Part shown: positions 1 to 7,533 of the stretch, one piece after another
Layout: each line of letters starts with the position of its first letter
Numbering within the stretch: the stretch's first letter is position 1
Source: SZUA-365 sp034002405
Lineage (GTDB): Bacteria; Bacteroidota; Ignavibacteria; SZUA-365
Assembly (NCBI GenBank): GCA_034002405.1
Contig: JAVFAS010000001.1
Coordinates: 124,001-188,000 of the forward strand
Reading direction: 5' to 3'
DNA length: 64,000 bases
The notes under the pieces: model-generated
Databases searched by the model: none
What the model saw: only the letters and a program-made list of their open reading frames with translations
Told to the model about the DNA's origin: nothing
Position numbers and translations under genes: made by a program

Positions 1-1536
1 GCCGCCATCGACATCGGAACCAACTCGTTCCATCTCGTCATCGCCGACATCAAGGCGAACGGGAAATTCACCGTGCTGGGGAAGGACAAGGACGTCGTGC
101 GTCTCGGCGAAAGCATGACCGACATGAAACATCTCGGCGGCGCCGCGATCGAGCGCGCGATGGTCACCCTGCATCGCTTCACGCAGCTGGCGCAGAGCAT
201 GGACGCGCCGGTCCGCGCCATCGCGACCAGCGCCGTGCGCGAGGCGCTCAACCAGGATGCGCTGATCACGCGTGCCCGGAAGGAACTCGGCCTCGAGATC
301 GAAGTGGTCAGTGGCTTCGAGGAAGCCCGGCTGATTTATCTCGGCGTGTTGCAGGCGCTGCCCGTCTATCAGAAATGCGTGCTGCTCATGGATATCGGCG
401 GCGGATCGACCGAATTTCTCGTCGGCCGGCAGGGAGCGGTGCGCTACGTCAACAGTCTGAAGATCGGGGCGGTCCGTCTCACCCGCCGGTATTTCCACGG
501 TGCATCGATCACGCCACGCGCGGTCGCGGAATGCCGCGCCTTCCTGGCCGGTGCGCTCAACCCGATCGTGCGCGCCGTGCGTGAACATCCCTTCGACCTC
601 GCGATCGGATCGTCCGGCACCATCCTCAACACCGCGTCGATGATCCTCGCCGCGCGGGGTGAAATGGTCGAGGCCGATCCCAACGCGATGACCATCCGCC
701 GCGACGATCTCCACGCGGTGGTGGCGTCCATCCTCGACGCGGGCACGCTCGCGCGGCGCCGCGAGATCCCCGGCATCGATCCCGCGCGGGCGGACATCAT
801 CGTTGCCGGTGTGCTCATCCTCGAACAGATTTTCGCCCAGCTGAAACTGAAGGAACTCACCACGAGCGTGTACGCGCTGCGCGAGGGCATCCTGCTCGAC
901 ACCGTACAGAAAATCACCGGCGAGGAGCGGTCGGTCGACCATCTGACCGACATCCGCAAGGCCTCGATTTACCATCTCGCCGAGTCCTGTCACTACGAGC
1001 CCCGGCACGCGGCGACCGTGCGCCGCGCGGCACTCGCGCTCTTCGACCAACTGCGCGCGGTGCACACGCTCGGCAACGCCGAGCGCGAGTACCTCGAAGC
1101 CGCGGCGGTGCTGCACGACATCGGCTATCACATCTCGCACGCGCAGCATCACCGCCACAGCTACTACCTCATCCGGCACAGCGAGCTGCTCGGATTCACG
1201 GACCGGGAAATCGAAATCATCGCCAATGTCGCCCGCTATCACCGCAAGAGCCATCCGAAGATGAAGCACGAGGGCTTTCCGCGTCTCGGCGAGCGCGACC
1301 GGCGGATCGTGCTTGCCCTCGCCGCGCTGCTTCGCATCGCCGACGGCCTCGACCGGCGGCATCAGGACATCTTCGCCGCCGTCAACGCGCGGCGCGAGAA
1401 CGGCGAGGTCGTCCTGCGTCTCGCGCTCAAACGCGACACCGATCCCGGCATTGAACTCTGGGGCGCCGAGCGCCGCAAGGAACTCTTCGAGGAAATCTTC
1501 CAACTCCCCGTGGTGCTGCAGGTCGAACAGGGATAG
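1..1536 (+). CDS. Ppx/GppA family phosphatase with HD domain, 5' truncated
   Basis: Exopolyphosphatase / pppGpp phosphatase family: removes terminal phosphate from polyphosphate or guanosine pentaphosphate in the cytoplasm. The frame is open from base 1 and begins with AAIDIGTNSFHLVIADI, the actin-like phosphate-1 loop that lies at the very N-terminus of the family, so only a few residues are missing. The second phosphate loop reads LLMDIGGGSTEFLVG. The C-terminal third carries an HD-type motif (HDIGYHISHAQHHRHSYYL), typical of the long, about 500-residue form. The next gene in the same direction is asnS, about 50 nt or more downstream. Polyphosphatase versus pppGpp phosphatase cannot be decided from sequence. 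Confidence 0.9.
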   Translation, partial: AAIDIGTNSFHLVIADIKANGKFTVLGKDKDVVRLGESMTDMKHLGGAAIERAMVTLHRFTQLAQSMDAPVRAIATSAVREALNQDALITRARKELGLEIEVVSGFEEARLIYLGVLQALPVYQKCVLLMDIGGGSTEFLVGRQGAVRYVNSLKIGAVRLTRRYFHGASITPRAVAECRAFLAGALNPIVRAVREHPFDLAIGSSGTILNTASMILAARGEMVEADPNAMTIRRDDLHAVVASILDAGTLARRREIPGIDPARADIIVAGVLILEQIFAQLKLKELTTSVYALREGILLDTVQKITGEERSVDHLTDIRKASIYHLAESCHYEPRHAATVRRAALALFDQLRAVHTLGNAEREYLEAAAVLHDIGYHISHAQHHRHSYYLIRHSELLGFTDREIEIIANVARYHRKSHPKMKHEGFPRLGERDRRIVLALAALLRIADGLDRRHQDIFAAVNARRENGEVVLRLALKRDTDPGIELWGAERRKELFEEIFQLPVVLQVEQG

Positions 1537-1622
1537 ACCCGCGGCCGGAACGCACACGCGCGACGTCCCATTCCTCCCCGTGCACGCATGCGCCCGCCGG
1601 ATCGCGTGCCCGCGCGATCGTG

Positions 1623-1722
1623 NNNNNNNNNNNNNNNNNNNNNNNNNNNNNNNNNNNNNNNNNNNNNNNNNNNNNNNNNNNNNNNNNNNNNNNNNNNNNN
1701 NNNNNNNNNNNNNNNNNNNNNN
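1623..1722. other. Assembly gap (100 N)
   Basis: Exactly 100 undetermined bases, a scaffold placeholder rather than a measured length. It removes the start codon and first residues of asnS. No repeat is visible at its edges, unlike the two other gaps in the window. Confidence 0.98.
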
Positions 1723-3180
1723 GAAGTCACGCTCAAGGGATGGCTGTACAACGGCCGCGCGGGCGGAAAAATCATCTTCCTCATTCTCCGTGACGGCACG
1801 GGCATCTGCCAGTGCGTCGTGACGCAGGACAGCGTGCGCGAGGACGACTGGCTCGCGGCGAAGTCCCTCACGCAGGAATCCTCCTTCACCGTCACGGGTA
1901 CGATCCGCGCCGACGAGCGCGCGCCGGGTGGTTTCGAAATGGATGTGCGCACGCTCGCGGTCGTCGCGATCGCGGAGGACTATCCCATCACGCCAAAGGA
2001 ACACGGCATCGAATTCCTCGCCGACCGCCGGCATCTGTGGATCCGTTCGCGCCGTCAGGCCGCCATCCTCCGCATCCGTCACTCCATCATCCGCGCCATC
2101 CGCAACTTCTTCGACGACCGCGGTTTCGTGCTCTTCGACGCGCCGATTCTCACGCCCAACGCGGTGGAAGGCACCTCGACGCTGTTCGAAACCGAGTACT
2201 TCAAGCTCGGCAAGGCCTATCTCACGCAGTCGGGGCAGCTCTACGGCGAGGCCGGCGCAATGGCGCTGGGAAAGATCTACGTCTTCGGTCCGACCTTCCG
2301 CGCCGAGGAATCCAAGACCCGCCGGCATCTGACCGAATTCTGGATGGTCGAACCCGAAATGGCCTGGTTCGATCTCGACGACAACATGGCACTGGCCGAG
2401 GAGTTCATCTCCCACATCGTGCGGACCGTGCTCGCGGAGCGCAGGACGGAACTCGCCGAGCTCGAACGCGACACCACGGTGCTCGAGAACATCGTCCCGC
2501 CCTTCCCGCGTCTCTCCTACGACGAAGCGGTGGAAATGCTGCGCAGCGACCGCACCGCCGGGATGGTCGACGAGCGCATCGCCGCGGTCATGAAGGAACG
2601 CGAGGAACTGCGCGCCGAACTCGCGTCCAACACGGAACAGTACGGTACAGTCAAGGAATGGCAGCGCAAGAAATTCGACGCGCGGGAAATCCAGATCAAC
2701 AACCGGCTCGCGGACATCGAGGAGCAGTTGCGCAACCTGCCGAAGTGGAAGGAATCCGCCCGCAATTTCACGCACGGCAACGACCTCGGCGGCAGCGATG
2801 AAACATTGCTCACCTGGTATTTCGACAAGCCCGTGATCGTGCACCGCTATCCCGCCGCCGTGAAGGCCTTCTACATGAAACGCGATCCCGAGGACGAAAC
2901 CAAGGCGCTCGCGATGGACGTGCTCGCGCCCGAGGGCTACGGAGAAATCATCGGCGGTTCGCAGCGCGAGGACAACCTCGATTTCCTGCTCGAGCGCATC
3001 GCCGAGCACAACCTCCCGGCGGACGTCTTCGAGTGGTTCCTCGACCTGCGCCGCTACGGCAGCGTCCCGCATTCCGGCTTCGGTCTCGGCGTCGAACGCA
3101 CCGTCTCCTGGATCTGCGGCCTCGAGCACGTGCGGGAGTCCATCCCCTTCCCGCGCCTGATTCATCGCAACCGGCCGTGA
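1723..3180 (+). CDS. asnS: Asparaginyl-tRNA synthetase, N-terminus lost in gap
   Basis: Class IIb aminoacyl-tRNA synthetase charging tRNA-Asn. After the gap it reads EVTLKGWLYNGRAGGKIIFL, the OB-fold anticodon-binding domain. The class II core follows: motif 2 around FGPTFRAEESKTRRHLTEFW and motif 3 at GFGLGVERTVSWICG near the C-terminus. The gene ends FPRLIHRNRP, as in AsnRS. An upstream ATG at 1588 is in frame only if the gap length is taken literally, so the start is not called. An extra Glu/Arg/Lys-rich segment of about 65 residues (roughly 2560-2780) lies between RLSYDEAVEML and GNDLGGSDETLL, where E. coli AsnRS is short. It is predicted to form a helical coiled coil. Confidence 0.93.
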   Translation, partial: EVTLKGWLYNGRAGGKIIFLILRDGTGICQCVVTQDSVREDDWLAAKSLTQESSFTVTGTIRADERAPGGFEMDVRTLAVVAIAEDYPITPKEHGIEFLADRRHLWIRSRRQAAILRIRHSIIRAIRNFFDDRGFVLFDAPILTPNAVEGTSTLFETEYFKLGKAYLTQSGQLYGEAGAMALGKIYVFGPTFRAEESKTRRHLTEFWMVEPEMAWFDLDDNMALAEEFISHIVRTVLAERRTELAELERDTTVLENIVPPFPRLSYDEAVEMLRSDRTAGMVDERIAAVMKEREELRAELASNTEQYGTVKEWQRKKFDAREIQINNRLADIEEQLRNLPKWKESARNFTHGNDLGGSDETLLTWYFDKPVIVHRYPAAVKAFYMKRDPEDETKALAMDVLAPEGYGEIIGGSQREDNLDFLLERIAEHNLPADVFEWFLDLRRYGSVPHSGFGLGVERTVSWICGLEHVRESIPFPRLIHRNRP

Positions 3181-3252
3181 AGAAGAAACCACCGAGGACG
3201 AAAAAAAGAAGAAACCGCGAAGACGCTAACCACGCAAAAAAGAGACGCGAAA
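3178..3252 (+). repeat. AAACCACC/GAAGAC-type intergenic repeat, copy 1
   Basis: Starting on the asnS stop codon, the sequence TGAAGAAGAAACCACC is followed by A/G-rich degenerate units (GAAACCGCGAAGACGC, AACCACGC). The same 16 bases start on the stop codon of the gene ending at 7452. It resembles the low-complexity 'accaccaagacacgaag' intergenic repeats seen in many environmental genomes. The function is unknown. Confidence 0.6.
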
Positions 3253-3263
3253 GTATTTTCGAG

Positions 3264-3291
3264 CGCCCCCATTCGGGGGCGTTTTCATTTT
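3264..3291 (+). terminator. Rho-independent terminator after asnS
   Basis: A perfect 7-bp GC stem, CGCCCCC (3264-3270) pairing with GGGGGCG (3275-3281) around loop ATTC, is followed directly by TTTTCATTTTC. It is correctly placed about 85 nt after the asnS stop. Confidence 0.85.
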
Positions 3292-3360
3292 CATCGCGTT
3301 GCGTGCGGTCGGCATCCCGCGCGGTGCGAAGCGGTGCAACACCGGCAGATCACGCATTTT

Positions 3361-3376
3361 CGCATACCATTATGCG
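3361..3376. promoter_or_regulatory. Palindrome CGCATA-CCAT-TATGCG, possible operator
   Basis: Perfect 6-bp inverted repeat with a 4-nt spacer, ending 7 nt before the candidate -35 box. The position suits a repressor or activator site, but no regulator gene is adjacent. Confidence 0.35.
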
Positions 3377-3383
3377 ATTTTAC

Positions 3384-3412
3384 TTGACATTCGGAAAATC
3401 ATTTCTTACCAT
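3384..3412 (+). promoter_or_regulatory. Candidate sigma-70-like promoter
   Basis: TTGACA (3384-3389), a 17-nt spacer, then TACCAT (3407-3412). The -35 box is a full consensus match and the spacing is ideal; the -10 box matches 4 of 6. It would start a transcript near 3419, well upstream of the lipoprotein gene at 3661. Confidence 0.45.
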
Positions 3413-3596
3413 CCTTGCACGGTCAATTCGGATTCTGGAATCATGGAAATCGGACTCGGAACACGTGCGTGCAAAATATGGGAGTATTCGCACCGGGAAC
3501 GGGAAACGCGGGGATTTCAATCGAGGCCACGCGATGCGGGTGTGATCGACATCCAAACTCACCTGGAACCTTCCCTAGCTGCCCGCAACCAGCAAC

Positions 3597-3625
3597 CGCG
3601 GCCCCGACATTATCGCGGGGCCGCG
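3597..3625 (+). other. Strong GC hairpin in leader
   Basis: CGCGGCCCCG (3597-3606) pairs perfectly with CGGGGCCGCG (3616-3625) around a 9-nt loop. It is not followed by a T run, so it is not a standard terminator. It could be a leader structure or the 3' end of a small RNA. Confidence 0.5.
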
Positions 3626-3660
3626 ATGATTTCATCATTCAACGATGCGAGTACGGTATT

Positions 3661-4833
3661 ATGATACATGCATGGAACCCACGGAAATCAATGCGTGCGG
3701 GTATGTGTATTGCCGGCGTGTGCTCATGCCTGATGCTTCATGGTTGCGAGGAGAAACCACCCAGCGAGCCGGTGAACGCCGCGGTTACAGACAGCGCCGC
3801 CGCAACAATCATCCAGAGGGCCGATAGCACATCTCATGAATACACGTGGAAGACGTGGTTATTTGGTGATATGCCAACAAGCTCTCTGAGCGCTATCTCA
3901 GCAATCGACGAAAGAAATGCGTATGCGGTAGGCCCAATTACGCTATGGGATCATGATCGCGGCGCTGGAGAGTTCAAAACCGAGTACGCAATGCATTGGG
4001 ATGGCTCGACGTGGCAATACTTTACGGTTCTTATGCAAATGCGCGGACTGCTCTACGTCGAGCCCGATTCAGTAGTCAAACGCGCAGGCTGGATGAGCTC
4101 AGTATGGGGCGAACCTCCCAACAATTGGACATTCTCGAATGGTGCGCCGATATATTACGACGGGACATCCTTTGTCACGGAGTACTTTTTTTACCGGCAT
4201 CCCGATCCCGCGCAAGATTCCGCGGGTGCAACCTATTTTTGGGGGAATGAAGACAATCGCTGGTATTTCGGCTCGTACGGGAAAATCACGCATGCGTCCG
4301 GCCGCAATTATGTACTTCAGCCGACGGTAACGGATGCATACATCGAATCAGTGGCCGGCAACCGGCACGAAGCATGGGCGGTGGGGCTGCGAAAACTACC
4401 CGGGACGGTGCTGCACTATTCCGATGGGATATGGAGAAACTGGATCGATCATCCGGCGAGTCTGCTGTATTCCACGCGCGCGGTGTGGTGCGACAACATC
4501 GGCATGCGTCCGGGTGGCACGGTGGTGATGGTGGGACAGAACATCGTGCAGTATGATACCACCTGGGAGAACATGACCCGGCCGCTCGCCAATTTCATGC
4601 CCCGTCAACGCTTCTTCCGTTGCGTGCACGGCACCGCTCGCAACAACATCTGGGCGGCGGGTGACTACGGCGGCGTGGCGCATTTCAACGGGAATACCTG
4701 GGTGCGGTATCCGGAGCTTGCCGGCGGACCCGAGCTGCATTTCCACAGTGTCTGGGCGCTCGAAAAACACGTCTTTCTCGTCGGTCAGATCGGCTGGAAA
4801 GCCATCATTGTCATGGGCACGCGCGTGGATTGA
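3661..4833 (+). CDS. Lipoprotein with repeated aromatic beta-strand motifs
   Basis: Not assigned to a named family. The N-terminus is a lipoprotein signal with lipobox MLHGC, then an acidic/Thr-rich linker. The body repeats short motifs with an aromatic, glycine and tryptophan pattern (MHWDGSTWQYF, IYYDGTSF, LHYSDGIWRNW, AHFNGNTWVRY), suggesting a beta-propeller-like fold on the cell surface. ATG 3661 was chosen as the first start placing a signal peptide at the N-terminus; ATG 3691 is also possible, and neither has a clear Shine-Dalgarno site. The first two thirds are markedly less GC-rich than the last third and the neighbours. The next gene starts 45 nt downstream, so the two may be co-transcribed. 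Confidence 0.7.
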   Translation: MIHAWNPRKSMRAGMCIAGVCSCLMLHGCEEKPPSEPVNAAVTDSAAATIIQRADSTSHEYTWKTWLFGDMPTSSLSAISAIDERNAYAVGPITLWDHDRGAGEFKTEYAMHWDGSTWQYFTVLMQMRGLLYVEPDSVVKRAGWMSSVWGEPPNNWTFSNGAPIYYDGTSFVTEYFFYRHPDPAQDSAGATYFWGNEDNRWYFGSYGKITHASGRNYVLQPTVTDAYIESVAGNRHEAWAVGLRKLPGTVLHYSDGIWRNWIDHPASLLYSTRAVWCDNIGMRPGGTVVMVGQNIVQYDTTWENMTRPLANFMPRQRFFRCVHGTARNNIWAAGDYGGVAHFNGNTWVRYPELAGGPELHFHSVWALEKHVFLVGQIGWKAIIVMGTRVD

Positions 4834-4878
4834 GCGGCCAACCCACCACGCCCGGCAACAGTCAACGGAGAAGGCCCC

Positions 4879-7452
4879 ATGCGATTTTCGCGAATGCTCG
4901 TTTGTCTTCTGTTCCTTTCATCCCATGTCTCGCATGCACAGACCCCCGATGGCGGTACCCGCACCTTCGAGGGTGGGAGCATACGCGTATTCGTGTCTCC
5001 GCGCGGCCAGATCGGCAACGACCCCACCGACATCGGCGGCGGCCTGCTCTGGCCCGGCGCGGGTCTTTCCCCACGCATCTCGCGTGTGCTCGCGACTTCG
5101 TCGTCGCCGGTGCTGTATGGACGGGTGCGCGGGACCCGGCGCGTGACGGTCGCGCATTTCTTCGACACCTTCATCCCCGGTCCGGTGATCGATGGGCATC
5201 CGGTTTCCGATCCCACCGATCCGCGATTCCGCATGTACACCATCGACGAGGACTCCACGCTGAGCCAGGATTACCGTACCTGGCCCGCCGACCTGGGCGC
5301 GCCGGTGGATGCCGGCATGGCCCCGCTGTTGTATGGTCCCCGTCAGATGTACTGGGTCATGAACGATCTTGACAGCGTGACGGCACGTGCACGGAACAGT
5401 TGCGACCCGCTCGGTCTGGAACTCCGGCTACTCCTCTACGAACCACGGTGGCATGACGAGACCGTGGACGCGTTGGCGCTGCAGGTCACGTCTATCAACC
5501 AGAGCGTGGACACCATACAGGATGCGTATATCGGCTATTACCTTGATGTCGATATTCGGGACGGACTGAACGATCTCGTCGGGACGGATTCCCTTCGCGC
5601 GCTGGTCTATGCCTACGACGGGACCGTCTCGGCGGAGGTTGATGGCATGCCCGCCGCTCTCGGACTCGCGATGCTTCAGACGCCGGTAACGGCATCTCCC
5701 GGCTCGCGCGCGCGATGGAACGATGGGTGGAAGTCCGACGCACGCAACATCCCGATATCGGCGGCGGTCGCACCGGCGAAGGCCCAGGTCACCGCCGTGC
5801 GTGAACCACTCGTGGGCGAGGGCTGGCCGTATCAATGGGAGGTCTTGCTGCGTGGCGAGGGGAGCGGGGTTTCCGTGCACAATCCGCGGACGGGACACCC
5901 CTCCGCTTTCTGGTTCTCCGGTGATCCGGTCCGTGGCACCGGTTGGCTCCCTCGCGATGGAATCTCGCTGTCCGATGGCCGCCATCTCGCCGCGCGCCCG
6001 GGCGATCAACGCATGCTGATCTCCGCCGGTCCCGTTTCCATGGCACCCGGCGACACACAGCAGGTCACCTTCGCCCTCGTCGCGGCGCGTGGCGCGACAC
6101 CACAGGCGGCAGTTTACGCCTTGCGGGACAAGGTCGAACTACTTCAACGCCGTTTCGAACGACAACTTCCGATCGACGGCCTCCGCGAGGCCATGGCCAC
6201 CTCGTCGCCCACACCTGGCGCTCTCGATGTTCGTGCACGGTTCACCGACGCACCCGATGCGTTGCGTATCGAGGTGATCGACGCGCAGGGGAACGTCCTG
6301 ACCGAGCTGCCACTGACAGGCACGCATGCGGATGGAGAGTGGCTGTACACCAAGCGGATCGTATTGCCAGGCGCCGGACGCGACGGCGTCAGTGCCGCCT
6401 TCATCGCGTTCTGGGGCGACGACAGCATTCGCATCCCCGCCGGCGTGTCGATTCCAACCCATGGCGGCATGGATCTCGACGGCATTGTCATGGTCGACGA
6501 AGGTGATCATAATGGTCGCGTTGCACCGGACGAGGAAGCGCGGTGGTTTCCTCGGTTGAACAACCAGACGCCCCATGCCTACGACGTGTTGCTGCAGTCC
6601 CACACGCAACCGCGTGCACAATGGCTCCGCGTACCGGGATTGTCGGGCGGAGCAACCGCGCCGTCCGCTGATTATCCGTGGTCCCCGTCGATGGGGCTGT
6701 GCGCGCTCCTGGAGGACGAAGTACGCCATTCAGAAGATACATTACTCCGTTTTTATGACATCTATGACCCTTCCGCGAATTCCTGGTGGCCCCGTGTCAA
6801 CACCATCCCTTTCGACAGCGCTACCGGCGACTGGTATGACGTCTTGATGACACAGGTCGACGGTGCGTCGGATGAGCGGCCGGGCGTTCGCATCGTGGAT
6901 CCGGCGGCCTTGCGGGACCGATGGTATGTCGCGACCATCGAGGGAGTATCGAACATGCGATTCCTCGCGCTGCATGACTCGGCGACGGGTAACCCGTTGT
7001 TCACCGGGTTCGGGCTCGACAGCTTCACCGGTGCCGCACCGCAAACCGACGGCTTTCGCGTGGTGCGCGGGACCATCACCAACGAGACGCAAAATCCGCG
7101 TACCGCCATGCGGAGCGACCGTTTCGTGTTCAATCCACGGCACACGCTCCTGGCACGCAGTCAGAAACCCGCTTCGATATTCTCCGTCTCCGCCCCCGCG
7201 CCAACGCCCTTCGCGGGATGGACATCCGTGCGCATCACCCTTCCCGACGCCACGCGGCTCCGTGCCGCGGTCTACAACACCGCGGGACAGCGCGTCCGTA
7301 TCCTCCGCGACGAACCGGTTGATGCCGGTCGTCACCTGTTGATCTGGGATGGCTACTGGGATGACGCGCGCCCGGCGGAATCAGGCATGTACCTGCTTCG
7401 CATTCAAACTTCCTCGCACGCGGACACTCGGAAAATCCTCGTCGTGCGTTGA
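4879..7452 (+). CDS. Large secreted protein with type IX-like C-terminal sorting domain
   Basis: 857 residues, exported and probably surface-attached or released. A signal peptide ends SSHVSHAQ; the start is supported by GGAGAAGG just upstream. The long middle is beta-rich with no motif I recognise. The last ~90 residues form an Ig-like FlgD/type A sorting tail: PTPFAG early, then AAVYNTAGQRVRIL, GMYLLRI and final KILVVR. This tail is the hallmark of type IX secretion cargo in the FCB group. It lies directly behind the lipoprotein gene. Its substrate or partner cannot be read from the sequence. Confidence 0.8.
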   Translation: MRFSRMLVCLLFLSSHVSHAQTPDGGTRTFEGGSIRVFVSPRGQIGNDPTDIGGGLLWPGAGLSPRISRVLATSSSPVLYGRVRGTRRVTVAHFFDTFIPGPVIDGHPVSDPTDPRFRMYTIDEDSTLSQDYRTWPADLGAPVDAGMAPLLYGPRQMYWVMNDLDSVTARARNSCDPLGLELRLLLYEPRWHDETVDALALQVTSINQSVDTIQDAYIGYYLDVDIRDGLNDLVGTDSLRALVYAYDGTVSAEVDGMPAALGLAMLQTPVTASPGSRARWNDGWKSDARNIPISAAVAPAKAQVTAVREPLVGEGWPYQWEVLLRGEGSGVSVHNPRTGHPSAFWFSGDPVRGTGWLPRDGISLSDGRHLAARPGDQRMLISAGPVSMAPGDTQQVTFALVAARGATPQAAVYALRDKVELLQRRFERQLPIDGLREAMATSSPTPGALDVRARFTDAPDALRIEVIDAQGNVLTELPLTGTHADGEWLYTKRIVLPGAGRDGVSAAFIAFWGDDSIRIPAGVSIPTHGGMDLDGIVMVDEGDHNGRVAPDEEARWFPRLNNQTPHAYDVLLQSHTQPRAQWLRVPGLSGGATAPSADYPWSPSMGLCALLEDEVRHSEDTLLRFYDIYDPSANSWWPRVNTIPFDSATGDWYDVLMTQVDGASDERPGVRIVDPAALRDRWYVATIEGVSNMRFLALHDSATGNPLFTGFGLDSFTGAAPQTDGFRVVRGTITNETQNPRTAMRSDRFVFNPRHTLLARSQKPASIFSVSAPAPTPFAGWTSVRITLPDATRLRAAVYNTAGQRVRILRDEPVDAGRHLLIWDGYWDDARPAESGMYLLRIQTSSHADTRKILVVR

Positions 7453-7500
7453 AGAAGAAACCACCAAGACCCCACGGCACGAAGCGAGGCACGAAGGATT
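7450..7500 (+). repeat. AAACCACC/GAAGAC-type intergenic repeat, copy 2
   Basis: Begins on the stop codon with TGAAGAAGAAACCACC, identical to 3178-3193, then degenerates into ACGAAGCGAGGCACGAAGGA. It sits between two convergent genes. No terminator hairpin is evident, so it may act as a decayed 3'-end element. Confidence 0.6.
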
Positions 7501-7533
7501 ACGGAAGCGCCCCCTGCCGCATGGCGAAGCCGC

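Larger units (their letters stand above)
3292..3660 (+). other. Lower-GC intergenic/leader region upstream of lipoprotein gene
   Basis: No convincing protein gene is seen here. It holds a perfect palindrome (3361-3376), a sigma-70-like promoter (3384-3412) and a 10-bp GC hairpin (3597-3625), giving a leader of about 240 nt before the lipoprotein start. Base composition is visibly less GC-rich than in the flanking genes. It could be a long 5' UTR or contain a small RNA of about 200 nt. Confidence 0.4.

Noticed and set aside
1588..1722. ATG at 1588 as asnS start
   Set aside because: It is in frame only if the placeholder gap is really 100 nt, and the residues before the gap do not resemble an AsnRS N-terminus.
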